DNA of 36,657 nt from assembly GCA_910586105.1 (NCBI GenBank), contig CAJUGU010000026.1, positions 1 through 36,657 of the forward strand. The letters run 5' to 3'. A program made the position numbers and the translations under genes. The notes beneath the pieces are model-generated. The model was not told the origin of the DNA. It did no database searches and saw only the letters and a program-made list of their open reading frames with translations. This document shows positions 15,188 through 23,756 of this stretch, piece after piece. The stretch's first letter is position 1. Each line of letters opens with the position of its first letter. The stretch is from an uncultured Eubacteriales bacterium (GTDB taxonomy: Bacteria; Bacillota; Clostridia; Oscillospirales; Butyricicoccaceae).

Positions 15188-16081
15188 TTATTCGGCAGGC
15201 TTCGCTGCTTCCGCAGCCTTCGCCGCTGCCGCCTGCTTGGCCTTTTCAGCCTGCGCCTTCTGCATTGCAGCGAACTTTTCCTTCTCCTCCGGGGTCGGGA
15301 TCGGTTCGATGCAGCCCTTCGGACAAGCCTTGGAGCACATCTTGCAGTTCTTGCACTTGGTGTAATCGATCTTTGCCACGTTGTTTTCGACGTGGATCGC
15401 GTCGAATTTGCAGGTCTTTTCGCACATCTTGCAGCCAATGCAGGCGACCGAGCAGACCTTCATCGCCGCCGGGCCCTTGTCCCGGTTCATGCAGTTGACG
15501 TGCACCACGTTCTTCGCCGGTACCAGGTCGATCAGCTTCTTCGGGCAGGTAGCTACGCACTTGCCGCAGGCAACGCACTTTTCCGCGTCGACGACCGCCG
15601 TGCCGTTTTCAATGTGCAGCGCGTCGAATGCGCACGCCTTCACGCAGGAGCCAAGCCCCATGCAGCCAAAGGCGCATTCCTTCGGGCCGCTCGCCACGCG
15701 CAGCGCAGCGTTGCAGTCCTGCAAACCTTCGTACTTCGCCTTGTCGACCGCGTTGCAGCCGCCGTTACAATGTACATGCGCGACCATCTTGTCGCCCGAC
15801 GCCGCTTCGACGCCCATGACCTTCGCGATCTTTTCCGCCGCCGCAGCGCCGCCGACCGGACAGCCGTTGACCGGCGCCGTGCCCGCAACGATCGCCGCAG
15901 CCAGGCCGTCGCAGCCCGGATAACCGCAGCCGCCGCAGTTCGCGCCCGGCAGGCATTCGCGTACCAGCGGCACGCGCTCGTCTACCTCGACCGCGAAGAT
16001 CTTCGAGGCGAAGCCCAGCAGCAGCGCGAACAGCAGGCCCATGATGCTAAGCGAGGCCGCCGCAAATATGATATTCTGCAT
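15188..16081 (-). CDS. rnfB: Rnf complex subunit B (polyferredoxin)
   Basis: 297 residues. One N-terminal membrane helix (~4-28) anchors it; then comes the CGGCGYPGCDG motif (4Fe-4S domain, ~48-58), a linker, and four ferredoxin-type Cys clusters (beginning CAFGCMGLGSC, CVACGKCVATCP, CIGCKMCEKTC, CKNCKMCSKACP). The extended cluster set is typical of clostridial RnfB, which receives electrons from reduced ferredoxin. The last ~45 residues are an Ala/Lys/Glu helix of unknown role. It is the last gene of the operon, 29 bases after rnfA. Confidence 0.96.
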   Translation of the reverse strand: MQNIIFAAASLSIMGLLFALLLGFASKIFAVEVDERVPLVRECLPGANCGGCGYPGCDGLAAAIVAGTAPVNGCPVGGAAAAEKIAKVMGVEAASGDKMVAHVHCNGGCNAVDKAKYEGLQDCNAALRVASGPKECAFGCMGLGSCVKACAFDALHIENGTAVVDAEKCVACGKCVATCPKKLIDLVPAKNVVHVNCMNRDKGPAAMKVCSVACIGCKMCEKTCKFDAIHVENNVAKIDYTKCKNCKMCSKACPKGCIEPIPTPEEKEKFAAMQKAQAEKAKQAAAAKAAEAAKPAE

Positions 16082-16110
16082 TTTTCGTTTTCACTCCTTC
16101 CAAATAAGGC

Positions 16111-16728
16111 TCACAACGGCAGGCTCAGGCCGGAGAAGCCCATGAAGGACATCGCCAGCAGCGCCGCCGCGATCAGCTGGATCGGGAAACCGTCAAAGCA
16201 CTTCGGGCACTTCGCCGTAGCGTCCAGACGCTCGCGGATCGAAGCGAAGATCACGATCGCCAGCGTGTAGCCGATACCGGCCGCAACGCCGTATACGACC
16301 GACCCAATGAACGAATACCCGTTGTCGATGTTCGTGATCGCCGCGCCAAGCACCGCGCAGTTGGTGGTGATCAGCGGCAGGAAAATGCCGAGCGCCTGAT
16401 ACAGCGCGGGCATCGACTTCTTCATGAACATCTCGACGAACTGCACCAGCGTCGCAATAACGAGGATGAATGCGATCGTCTGCATGTATTGCAGCTTCAG
16501 CGGCAGCAGGATCAGGTACCATACCGCCCACGATACCGCGGATGCCAGCGCCATGACGAAAATGACCGCCATGCCCATGCCGACCGCCGTTTCCGTCTTC
16601 TTCGATACGCCGAAGAACGAGCAGCAGCCCAGGAACTGAACAAGGATGTAGTTATTTACCAGGATCGCCGCGATGGCAAGCGAAAGGATCTCGCCCAGCC
16701 CCATCGCTTCCGGGAATGCGATACTCAT
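16111..16728 (-). CDS. rnfA: Rnf complex subunit A (membrane)
   Basis: 205 residues with six hydrophobic helices. The family hallmarks are NNYILVQFLGCCSFFGVSKK (~25-44), LITTNCAVLGA (~118-128) and a C-terminal KCPKCFDGFP. The conserved Cys residues in the helices of RnfA and RnfE bind a shared intramembrane iron-sulfur cluster in the known complex. The start codon directly abuts the rnfE stop, implying coupled translation. Confidence 0.96.
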   Translation of the reverse strand: MSIAFPEAMGLGEILSLAIAAILVNNYILVQFLGCCSFFGVSKKTETAVGMGMAVIFVMALASAVSWAVWYLILLPLKLQYMQTIAFILVIATLVQFVEMFMKKSMPALYQALGIFLPLITTNCAVLGAAITNIDNGYSFIGSVVYGVAAGIGYTLAIVIFASIRERLDATAKCPKCFDGFPIQLIAAALLAMSFMGFSGLSLPL

Positions 16729-17349
16729 TTACTTGCCCTCCTTTTTGCTCATGATATACTGGAGCGCCGCGAAGATGAAGCCCATCGCCAGGAACCCGCC
16801 CGCAGGCAGGATCATGACCGTCGCCGGATACGCCGACAGGCCCGGGATCATGATCCCGTTCGTGCCGATGATCCCGGCCGCGATGGTGCCCGCGCCCAGC
16901 AGCTCGCGCAGGAAGCCCATCAGGACAAGCGCGAACGTGAAGCCAAGGCCCATGCACACGCCGTCGACCGCCGAAGGCAGCACCTTGTTCTTGGAAGCAT
17001 ATGCCTCTGCACGTCCCAAAATGATGCAGTTTACCACGATCAGCGGCAGGAACAGGCCGAGCGACGCCGCCAGCGAGGGGATGAACGCCTGAAGCGACAG
17101 GTCGACGATGGTAACGAAAGCCGCGATAACGGTGATAAACGCCGCGATACGCACCTTATCCGGAATGAATTTGCGCAGCGCCGAAATCACGACGTTGGAC
17201 GCGATCAGGATGACCGTTGCGGCAACGCCCATGCCGATGGCGTTCGACAGCGAAGTCGTCGTCGCCAGCGTCGGGCAGAGGCCGATGGTCTGCATGAAAA
17301 CGGGGTTGTCAAGCAGCACGCCGTTTTTCAAATCTCTCATAAAATCCAT
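16729..17349 (-). CDS. rnfE: Rnf complex subunit E (membrane)
   Basis: 206 residues from ATG 17349, which has GGAGG ten bases upstream; the frame stays open further upstream only because it overlaps rnfG in another frame. Six helices. Family motifs are LKNGVLLDNPVFMQTIGLCPTLA (shortened here; ~7-29), LIVVNCIILGRAEAYA (~106-121) and a C-terminal YIMSKK. It pairs with RnfA in an inverted-topology heterodimer in the membrane. Fifteen bases separate it from rnfG. Confidence 0.96.
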   Translation of the reverse strand: MDFMRDLKNGVLLDNPVFMQTIGLCPTLATTTSLSNAIGMGVAATVILIASNVVISALRKFIPDKVRIAAFITVIAAFVTIVDLSLQAFIPSLAASLGLFLPLIVVNCIILGRAEAYASKNKVLPSAVDGVCMGLGFTFALVLMGFLRELLGAGTIAAGIIGTNGIMIPGLSAYPATVMILPAGGFLAMGFIFAALQYIMSKKEGK

Positions 17350-17363
17350 TTTGCTGACCTCCT

Positions 17364-17927
17364 TTATTCTAACGTTGCCGCGTAGGAAGCCGCGGTATTG
17401 ACGCCGAGCGTGACCGCGCGGCTCGTGATGGTCGCGCCGGTGATCGGTACGACCGAACCGCCGTCCTTGGTCACCGCAAGCGAACCGTCCGCCGGCATCC
17501 CGGCGTACTGGTCGATCCATTCGGACTGGCTCTTCGCGCCAAGGCCCGGGGTCTCAGCCATGCTGGTGACTTGCGCGCCCGCGATGGTGCCGTCAGCCAG
17601 GATACCGACGACGACGGTCAGCTCGCCGCCGAAGCCGGACGGGAGCGCTTCCATACAATAGCCGACGGTCTCGCCGTTCTGAACGGCTCTATAGATGTTT
17701 TTCAGGGTGGGCGCGCCGGTGTCGGAGACGACCTCTTTCTCGACCAGCTCGAATTCGCTGTCGGGGATCAGCATTGACATTGCCGCGGCGCGGGTCTTTT
17801 CTTTATTCAGTTCGATCTGCGGGGCGGTCACGGAGTTGACGAAGCCCAGCAGGGTCGCCGAAACCAGCGTAATGAGGAACAGCACGACGCAAAGGAGCGC
17901 CATTTCGTTGCCCTTCTTCTCAGCCAT
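17364..17927 (-). CDS. rnfG: Rnf complex subunit G (covalent FMN)
   Basis: 187 residues: one N-terminal membrane helix (~9-30) and an extracytoplasmic FMN-binding domain. The motif TGAT (163-166, within PITGATITS) matches the site where FMN is attached to threonine; TPGLGAK (~126-132) is also conserved. The start ATG overlaps the rnfD stop by one base (TAATG). RnfG carries electrons on the outer side between RnfD and RnfE/A in current models. Confidence 0.95.
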   Translation of the reverse strand: MAEKKGNEMALLCVVLFLITLVSATLLGFVNSVTAPQIELNKEKTRAAAMSMLIPDSEFELVEKEVVSDTGAPTLKNIYRAVQNGETVGYCMEALPSGFGGELTVVVGILADGTIAGAQVTSMAETPGLGAKSQSEWIDQYAGMPADGSLAVTKDGGSVVPITGATITSRAVTLGVNTAASYAATLE

Positions 17928-18928
17928 TACCCCTGCACCTCCTTCTTCGCCGCTTTTGCGGGATAGCCGAACTTACGCGGATGGGTCTTCGCATCGATCG
18001 CCCATACCAGCGAGTTCATGATGAGAATGGAATAGGAAACGCCTTCCGGGTAGCCGCCGAAATAGCGGATGAACACGGTCAGCAGGCCGCAGCCGATCCC
18101 AAAGATGATCTGGCCCTTGGGGGTGACGGGGCTGGTCGCGTAGTCGGTCGCCATGAAAAGCGCGCCGAGCAGCAGGCCGCCGGAGAGTACCTGGTACAGC
18201 ATCCAGTCGAGGCGGGATTGGCCGCCCATCGGGAACAGGAAGGTCAGGACGGCGACGGTCAGGATGTACGCTGCGGGGATATTGATGGTGATGACCTTGC
18301 GCACCAGCAGGTACGCGCCGCCTGCGAGCAGCGCGAGCGCGCAGGTCTCGCCGATCACGCCGCCGTGCTGTCCGAGCAGCAGGTCAAGCAGGGTCGCGTC
18401 GGGCAGCTGGCCGTTCTTGAGCGCCGCGAGGGGGGTCGCGGAGGTCACGGCGTCGGCGGTCGAGCCGATCGCGCTGAGGGGGGTATGCGGCGCAACGAAA
18501 CTGGTCATGAGCGCGGTCCACGAAGCCATCATGAACGCGCGGCCGCCCAGCGCGGGGTTGATGAAGTTTTTGCCGATGCCGCCGAAGAGCATCTTGACGA
18601 CAATGATCGCGAACACGCCGCCGATCACGGGCATCCAGAGGGGAGCCGTCACGGGGACGTTGTAGGCGAGCAGCAGGCCGGTGACGACTGCGGAGCAGTC
18701 GGTGATGGTGGGGTCTTTGCCGACGATGCGGCAGTAGGCCCATTCGCTCAGCACGCAGGCGATCACGGTCAGGCAGGTAATGACCAGCGCGCGCGGGCCG
18801 AAGGTATAGAACGCCACCGCGAGCGCCGGGAGCAGCGCGATGATCACATCGAACATGACGCTGCGGGTATCCTCATCCGATTTGATATGGGGCGAGGAGG
18901 TGACGACTACTTTACTTAAATCATACAT
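17927..18928 (-). CDS. rnfD: Rnf complex subunit D (membrane, covalent FMN)
   Basis: 333 residues with about nine to ten membrane helices. Thr165 in TSATPLAALKNG is the expected FMN attachment residue, and the segments NPALGGRAF (~124-132) and FGIGCGLLTVFIRYFGGYPEGVSY (shortened; ~275-298) are characteristic. It is the main ion-translocation candidate subunit of the complex, together with its neighbours. Preceded by GGGAGG about 11 bases before its ATG and 17 bases after rnfC. Confidence 0.96.
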   Translation of the reverse strand: MYDLSKVVVTSSPHIKSDEDTRSVMFDVIIALLPALAVAFYTFGPRALVITCLTVIACVLSEWAYCRIVGKDPTITDCSAVVTGLLLAYNVPVTAPLWMPVIGGVFAIIVVKMLFGGIGKNFINPALGGRAFMMASWTALMTSFVAPHTPLSAIGSTADAVTSATPLAALKNGQLPDATLLDLLLGQHGGVIGETCALALLAGGAYLLVRKVITINIPAAYILTVAVLTFLFPMGGQSRLDWMLYQVLSGGLLLGALFMATDYATSPVTPKGQIIFGIGCGLLTVFIRYFGGYPEGVSYSILIMNSLVWAIDAKTHPRKFGYPAKAAKKEVQG

Positions 18929-18945
18929 CGTTTTTTAGACCTCCC

Positions 18946-20328
18946 TTACTTGTTTTCGGACTTTGCGGCCTCGGCCTTGGCTTTTGCCTCGGCGGCGGCT
19001 TTATCCGCGGCGCGTTTCGCCATGATCTGGCCCTTGGACAGCCGGAACTGCTGCACCAGCGGGATGCGGGCGGGGCAGATATAGGCGCAGGAGCCGCACT
19101 CGATGCAGTCGAGCATACCGACCTCGGCCGACTTGTCGAAGTCGCCGAGCTTGCCGTATACGTTCATGTACATCGGGAGCAGGTGCATGGGGCAGGCGTT
19201 GATGCAGCGCCCGCAGCGGATGCACTGGGGATCGGCGACGCGCTTATCCTCTTCGCCGCAGAAGGCGAGGATGGCGTTGGTGCCCTTAAAAATGGGGGGC
19301 TCGAGGGAGAACAGGGGGTTGCCCATCATGGGTCCGCCCATGAGCAGCTTGTTCGGGGGTTCTTTGAAGCCGCCGCAGGCGTCGATGAGCCGTTCGATCT
19401 GGGTACCGACGCGGCACTCAAGGTTCTTGGGCTCGGCGATGGCGGAGCCGGAGACGGTCACGACGCGGCGGATGACGGGCATACCGGTTGTGAAGCGGCG
19501 GTAGACGGCGCCGGCGGTGTCGACGTTGAACACGGCGCAGCCCGCGTCTGCGGGGAGCTTACCGGAGGGGACTTCACGGCCGGTGCAGGCGTTGATAAGC
19601 TGTTTCTCCGCGCCCTGGGGGTATTTGCACTTCAGCGGGTAGAGCTTGAGCACGGGGTCGCCCGCGATGAGTTTTTCGATACCGGGGAAGGTATCGGCCT
19701 TGTTTTCCTCGATGCCGATGATGGCGGTCTGGACGCCGAGGATCTTGACCAGCATTTTGAGGCCGCCGACGACCTCTTCGGGGCGTTCGAGCAGCAGGCG
19801 GTGGTCGCTGGTGATGTAGGGTTCGCACTCAGCGGCGTTGATGATGATGGTATCGACCTTACCGATGCCGGACTGAATCTTGACGTGGGTGGGGAAGGTT
19901 GCGCCGCCGTGACCCACGATACCGGCGGAGCGGATCAGTTCGATGCGCTCCGCGTTGGACATCGTCTCGAAGTCGTAGGGGTGGACGGACTCGTGCAGGC
20001 GGTCCTCGCCGTCGTTTTCGATGACGATGGACATGACCTTGCTGCCGTTGGGGTGGAGCCGGGGCTCAACCGCTGTGACTTTGCCGGAGACAGTGGCGTG
20101 GACGGGGGCGCTGACGAAGCCGCCGGCGTCGGCGACGGGCTGGCCCAGATCCACGATATCGCCCACCTTAACGATGGGAGACGCGGGGGCGCCGATGTGC
20201 ATCGAGACCGGCAGGACGACTTTGTCGGGCGCGGGCAGGAGCTCGATCGGCTTGGTGTTTGTTGCGGCTTTGTACCCGGGGTCGCTGTGTGGGCCGGGGT
20301 GGATGCCGCCACGGAACGTGTACACCAT
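18946..20328 (-). CDS. rnfC: Rnf complex subunit C (NADH site, Fe-S)
   Basis: 460 residues from ATG 20328, chosen for GAGG ten bases upstream and because the protein then opens with the family's TFRGGIHP. The frame stays open upstream into the leader, but that part is not conserved-looking. Cytoplasmic subunit with an N-terminal sandwich domain, an NADH/FMN-binding region (SGIVGHGGATFPTHVK, ~133-148; EPYITSDHRL) and two ferredoxin clusters (CIRCGRCINACP ~375; CIECGSCAYICP ~414). The C-terminal tail is Ala/Lys/Glu-rich. It reduces NAD+ with electrons from ferredoxin, coupled by the complex to H+ or Na+ export. First gene of the operon. Confidence 0.96.
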   Translation of the reverse strand: MVYTFRGGIHPGPHSDPGYKAATNTKPIELLPAPDKVVLPVSMHIGAPASPIVKVGDIVDLGQPVADAGGFVSAPVHATVSGKVTAVEPRLHPNGSKVMSIVIENDGEDRLHESVHPYDFETMSNAERIELIRSAGIVGHGGATFPTHVKIQSGIGKVDTIIINAAECEPYITSDHRLLLERPEEVVGGLKMLVKILGVQTAIIGIEENKADTFPGIEKLIAGDPVLKLYPLKCKYPQGAEKQLINACTGREVPSGKLPADAGCAVFNVDTAGAVYRRFTTGMPVIRRVVTVSGSAIAEPKNLECRVGTQIERLIDACGGFKEPPNKLLMGGPMMGNPLFSLEPPIFKGTNAILAFCGEEDKRVADPQCIRCGRCINACPMHLLPMYMNVYGKLGDFDKSAEVGMLDCIECGSCAYICPARIPLVQQFRLSKGQIMAKRAADKAAAEAKAKAEAAKSENK

Positions 20329-20507
20329 TTTAGTTTCACCTCTCATTAGATTTCTTCTTCCGCCGCGATGGAGAGTCGCGGTTCCGGCGGACCCGCCAGA
20401 GGGCCGGCCGGGGCTACAGGGCAGTCCGCCGAGAGGCTGCCATCGTCCTCGGCGCGCGGCCCATAGCGGGATACGCAGCTTGCCCATTCATGAACAAACT
20501 GTTACAT
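20329..20507 (-). promoter_or_regulatory. Structured 5' leader of the rnf operon
   Basis: About 180 bases lie between the rnf promoter and rnfC. They are GC-rich and contain several complementary pairs: GCCGAG with CTCGGC (inside 20430-20465), CCGCGA with TCGCGG (20362-20380), and GGCCGGCC-type pairs near 20400. No known riboswitch consensus was recognised. Confidence 0.4.
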
Positions 20508-20512
20508 ACTAG

Positions 20513-20542
20513 ATTATATCGGTTTTCCCCCCCAATAAGCAA
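20513..20542 (-). promoter_or_regulatory. rnf operon promoter
   Basis: Minus strand TTGCTT (20537-20542), 18-bp spacer containing seven G in a row, then TATAAT (20513-20518). Perfect -10 box. The G-run in the spacer can vary in length by slippage, which would change promoter strength. Confidence 0.7.
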
Positions 20543-20740
20543 CCTTTTTTCACAAGTTTTTTGTCTTTTCGCAAAAAATTTTTATGACATTCATGTGTAC
20601 CCTCGCCAGCGGCCACAATATCTGGTAGACCGCTCTCGCCTGAGCACAACCGCCGTCTTGACCGCTCCGGGCCTCCCCGGAAAAGTCTATGCGCGGAACG
20701 CGGGCGGCAGAGCTGGGGGCGCGAAAAAAAACGCGGGCGT

Positions 20741-20900
20741 GGGTCCTGCGCGGACGGCGCCAGAGGGACTCGTCCCTCTGGACTCCCAACCTCGCCTGCG
20801 GGCGGGACGGGGGCTGCGGCGGTCTATTAGGGGAACGGTCGTGTTCCAAACCGCGTATATATGCAGCTTCACCCCGCCAGAACGACGGCGGGGTGAAGGG
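20741..20900 (+). repeat. Dispersed intergenic repeat, diverged copy C
   Basis: It follows the same module order as copies A and B: GGTCCTGCGCGGACGGCGCC, then CAGAGGGACTCGTCCCTCTG (a compensated version of the palindromic box in A/B), CGCCTGCGGGCGGGA, and finally a hairpin with arms CTTCACCCCGCC and GGCGGGGTGAAG. Base changes in both palindromes are matched on the other arm. It lies in the gap before the rnf promoter, oriented like copy B. Short ORFs across it have no ribosome-binding site. Confidence 0.75.
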
Positions 20901-20938
20901 TAATGGCGGAAAATATTGTAAGGCTACGCAAGGCCCTG

Positions 20939-21430
20939 TCAGGCTGCGTCGGCAGACGGTAAGCCTGCCGCGCTGCGTAATGTTTCGCGCGCGCCCTCGG
21001 TCAGCTGCACGGAAAACTGGAACAGTGGCATTTGAAGCGCCGCGGTATCGCTGCCTTCGTAGACCGTCAGGCGCATGATCTCTTCACGGTCTTCGTCTTC
21101 CACTTTTGGGCCAAGAACGGTCTGTGTCGGGCGCTGCGTAAAGATCGTGACCAGCTCCACCGGGAGACCGCTTTCGGGCGCGTCCTCCGAAACGTCGACC
21201 GGCTCCCAGTCGGTTTCGTCCAGCAGTTCCCAGATCGGTTCGATCTCGGACGGGTCGGTCAGCGTGCACAGCAGATTGCCCTCGCCGTCCTGAAATTCAA
21301 TATCCTGCGGCTTCTCCAACGAATCGGCTGCGCCGTCGGGGCTGTCAGCCGAATTCTCTGCCGGAGAACAGCCGATCAGCAGCCCCGCCAGCAGGCTTGC
21401 GGCGAGCAGGGCAGAAAACAAGGTTCTCAC
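20939..21430 (-). CDS. Putative lipoprotein
   Basis: 163 residues from a GTG start at 21430, with GGAAGGAG nine to ten bases upstream. It has a signal peptide with a lipobox (LLIGCS, Cys21), so it is predicted to be lipid-anchored on the outer face of the membrane. The mature part is acidic (Asp/Glu/Ser-rich at 22-45) with a repeated beta-strand pattern (GEGNLLCTLTDPSEI; RLTVYEG) resembling small exported domains of unknown function. It is separated by ~175 bases from the ABC permease upstream on the same strand, a gap with no other gene. Confidence 0.75.
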   Translation of the reverse strand: MRTLFSALLAASLLAGLLIGCSPAENSADSPDGAADSLEKPQDIEFQDGEGNLLCTLTDPSEIEPIWELLDETDWEPVDVSEDAPESGLPVELVTIFTQRPTQTVLGPKVEDEDREEIMRLTVYEGSDTAALQMPLFQFSVQLTEGARETLRSAAGLPSADAA

Positions 21431-21605
21431 GGAATTCTCTCCTTCCTAAAATCTCCCAGGTCATATGATGCCACTTCCACAGGCGCGCTTCCAGCTTCCG
21501 CCAAAACCAGCGGCGGGCTGCGCCGTGCGGAGCCTCCCCGGCAGGGAAGGCACGCCGCAAAGGGGCAATGGAAAGCTTTGCGCGGGCAGTCCAACCGCTG
21601 CCGGA

Positions 21606-22427
21606 TCATTCCAGATTCAGCTTCCGGGACAGGATCCAGTTGGTGCCGAAGAAATAAATAGCGGCGGGGATCAGGTTGCCCACGATCAGCAGCAGCATGA
21701 GCAGATGTACCTGCGCTGCATCATGCATCCCATAAAACCAGCGGTTCAGCATATGGTTGATATCGAAAATATCAATCGACTGGCCGATCGCCATCATAAT
21801 GGCGCTCATTGCGATATTGATACCAATATAAGCGACGATTGCCAGCGAGACACGATGCTTATTTGACAAGTGCCCAAGCGCAATGGCAACGTACAGGTGC
21901 CCGATGGAACCGAACAGGCAGACTACGATCAGGACGATCAATTCAAGGATATACAGCGGCCAAAACGCATGGTACTTGAACATCTGATCCCACGGGATAG
22001 TCCCGAAGGCGCGGAACACTTCGCCCCAATCGCTGAGCTTCAGCGCCATCAGCATACCGGACAGAAAGCCGATGCAGGTGCCGACCGCTGTCATAACGGC
22101 GGCGGTGATGCCTTTCGCGGCGATCAGCTGCCACGGCTTGCAGGGCAGGGTAAACATCAGGTAGCCTTCCTCGGTGAGCAGCCCTTTATAAAAGCGCTGG
22201 ATAATGAGCAGCAGCGTGATAACGAACAGCGCTACGATCACCGCGATATAGCCAAGCATGGACGCATATGCGGGGATCCCGCCGAGCGTATCGGCCAGGC
22301 CGCTGTTTGCGGGCGCGCTGAACCAGAACAGGTGATTGATGAGCGCGAGGGCGAGCACGCCCAGATACAGCGGGATCAGCTGCCGCCCGATCGAGCGGAA
22401 TTCATATTTCAGCAATTTGATCAGCAT
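21606..22427 (-). CDS. ABC-2-type transporter permease
   Basis: 273 residues with six hydrophobic helices and the N-terminal amphipathic start KLLKYEFRSIGR typical of ABC-2 permeases; EEGYLMFTLP (~86-95) is a common motif of the YtrC/bacitracin-type group. It overlaps the ATPase gene by seven bases. With the ATPase and GntR regulator it forms a regulator-ATPase-permease operon like the Bacillus ytr system, generally induced by cell-wall-active agents. The substrate is unknown. Confidence 0.87.
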   Translation of the reverse strand: MLIKLLKYEFRSIGRQLIPLYLGVLALALINHLFWFSAPANSGLADTLGGIPAYASMLGYIAVIVALFVITLLLIIQRFYKGLLTEEGYLMFTLPCKPWQLIAAKGITAAVMTAVGTCIGFLSGMLMALKLSDWGEVFRAFGTIPWDQMFKYHAFWPLYILELIVLIVVCLFGSIGHLYVAIALGHLSNKHRVSLAIVAYIGINIAMSAIMMAIGQSIDIFDINHMLNRWFYGMHDAAQVHLLMLLLIVGNLIPAAIYFFGTNWILSRKLNLE

Positions 22428-23125
22428 GCGAATACCTCCCTGAAGAGCTGGTCGACCGACTTTCCCTCGTGCTCGCGGATGTTATCCACGGTGTCATGAA
22501 GGGTCATGATACCGTTTTTGAGGAATACGACCTCGTCGAGCACGCGTTCGATATCAGAGATCAGATGGGTGGAGATCATGACGGTCGCATTTTCGGAATA
22601 ATTGGTCAGAATGGTGTTCAGGATATAATCCCGAGCGGCGGGATCGACGCCGCCGCTCGGCTCGTCGAGCAGATAGAGCTGGCTCTGCCGCGCCATGGTA
22701 ACGATCAGCTGCACCTTTTCCTTGGTGCCCTTGGACATGGTCTTGAGCCGGTCGCCGGGCGAGATGTTCAGCGACCGCAGCATATCATGCGCCTTGACCC
22801 GGTCGAAATCGGCATAAAAATCGGTGAAGAAATCGATCAGGTCGGCGGTGCGCATCCAGTCGCTGAGGTACATCCGGTCGGGCAGATAGCTGACGATGGA
22901 ATGGGTGTACGGGCCGGGGGCCTCGCCGTCGATGCGCACCGCGCCGTGGGTGGGTACCAGCAGGCCGTTCAGCAGCTTGATCAGGGTAGTCTTCCCCGAA
23001 CCGTTCGGGCCGAGCAGGCCGACAATCCGTCCGCGCCCGATCGTCAGGTCGAGGCCGTCCACCGCGCGCGCCGTGAGGAAATATTTGCAAAGCCCCTGGC
23101 ATTCGATCAAATTTACTTGATTCAT
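22421..23125 (-). CDS. ABC transporter ATPase (YtrB-like)
   Basis: 234 residues. Walker A GPNGSGKT (39-46), a signature loop reading MSKGTKEK (130-137) in place of LSGGQ as in many YtrB-type ATPases, and Walker B LYLLDEP (150-156; Asp154, Glu155) followed by SGGVDP. It is fully equipped for ATP hydrolysis and drives the adjacent permease. It starts with ATGA overlap to the regulator's stop, so translation is coupled. Confidence 0.92.
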   Translation of the reverse strand: MNQVNLIECQGLCKYFLTARAVDGLDLTIGRGRIVGLLGPNGSGKTTLIKLLNGLLVPTHGAVRIDGEAPGPYTHSIVSYLPDRMYLSDWMRTADLIDFFTDFYADFDRVKAHDMLRSLNISPGDRLKTMSKGTKEKVQLIVTMARQSQLYLLDEPSGGVDPAARDYILNTILTNYSENATVMISTHLISDIERVLDEVVFLKNGIMTLHDTVDNIREHEGKSVDQLFREVFAC

Positions 23126-23511
23126 ACGGCTTCCTCCTTTTTGTCTTCCAGCAGGGCAGCTTTTTCGGTGAGCAGCGCGGCGGCTTCCTTGGGGGAGAAC
23201 CCGATGGTTTTCATCCCTTCCAGGAATTCCGTGACCCGCGCGCCCGCGAGTTCGTTGCGGATGTTGTTCAGCATCTCCAAATCCTCCGTGATGATCCTTC
23301 CGGTCGTGCGATGGGTTTTCACGAGCCCGTTACGTTCCAGCTCGGCCATCGCACGCTGCATGGTGTTGGGGTTGACGCCTGCGTCGGCGGCGAGATCGCG
23401 CACGCTCGCCATGCGGGCGCCAGGCTTGAATACTCCGGCGACGATATACTGTGTGATCTGTTCGGTCAACTGTATATAGATCGGCCGGTCATTGACTAAA
23501 GTCCAGTTCAT
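23122..23511 (-). CDS. GntR-family repressor, YtrA subfamily
   Basis: 129 residues from ATG 23511 with GGAGCG upstream; the frame stays open further upstream across the promoter but that part is noncoding. The winged helix-turn-helix covers ~10-75 (RPIYIQLTEQI, SVRDLAADAGVNPNTMQRAM). The ~50-residue C-terminal helical domain is too short for ligand domains of other GntR groups, as in YtrA. It presumably represses this operon from the operator described at 23552-23571. First gene of the three-gene unit. Confidence 0.9.
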   Translation of the reverse strand: MNWTLVNDRPIYIQLTEQITQYIVAGVFKPGARMASVRDLAADAGVNPNTMQRAMAELERNGLVKTHRTTGRIITEDLEMLNNIRNELAGARVTEFLEGMKTIGFSPKEAAALLTEKAALLEDKKEEAV

Positions 23512-23551
23512 AAACGCTCCTTTCCGGCATGTTAAGTGTTTACTGTTTTGC

Positions 23552-23600
23552 TGTACTGAGTTCTTGATACAATGATAACCCATCGTTACCGGTTTGTCAA
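23552..23600 (-). promoter_or_regulatory. GntR/ABC operon promoter and abutting operator
   Basis: Minus strand: TTGACA (23595-23600), 17-bp spacer, TATCAT (23572-23577). Directly downstream, covering the likely start site, is TGTA-N12-TACA (23552-23571), a layout seen for YtrA-type repressors. Bound protein would occlude initiation. Confidence 0.75.
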
Positions 23601-23721
23601 GGGGAAACGGAAAAATTTTTTTTGGAGCCTGCGGGGGAGGGGCGCTGCCCGGTGTTATCCATTTTATGTCCAATGAAAACCGTTCAGGAAAGCCGAACGG
23701 TTCCGAGGGGGAAAACTGCCG

Positions 23722-23750
23722 TTGACAACCTTGCCGCTGGCTGTTAGAAT
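23722..23750 (+). promoter_or_regulatory. Consensus promoter upstream of a short hairpin unit
   Basis: TTGACA (23722-23727), 17-bp spacer, TAGAAT (23745-23750). The expected start near 23757 is only ~80 bases from a rho-independent terminator. Confidence 0.75.
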
Positions 23751-23756
23751 AAAATA

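Noticed and set aside
19183..20349. A 388-codon plus-strand frame
   Set aside because: Antisense to rnfC, with Gly/Asp/Val-rich shadow composition.
20329..20487. A 53-codon N-terminal extension of rnfC
   Set aside because: The sequence is unlike any RnfC N-terminus. The ATG at 20328 has a ribosome site and gives the usual TFRGGIHP opening.
20329..20507. An FMN riboswitch in the rnf leader
   Set aside because: The conserved FMN-element sequences (AGGAT...CGGTGATAG type) are not present.
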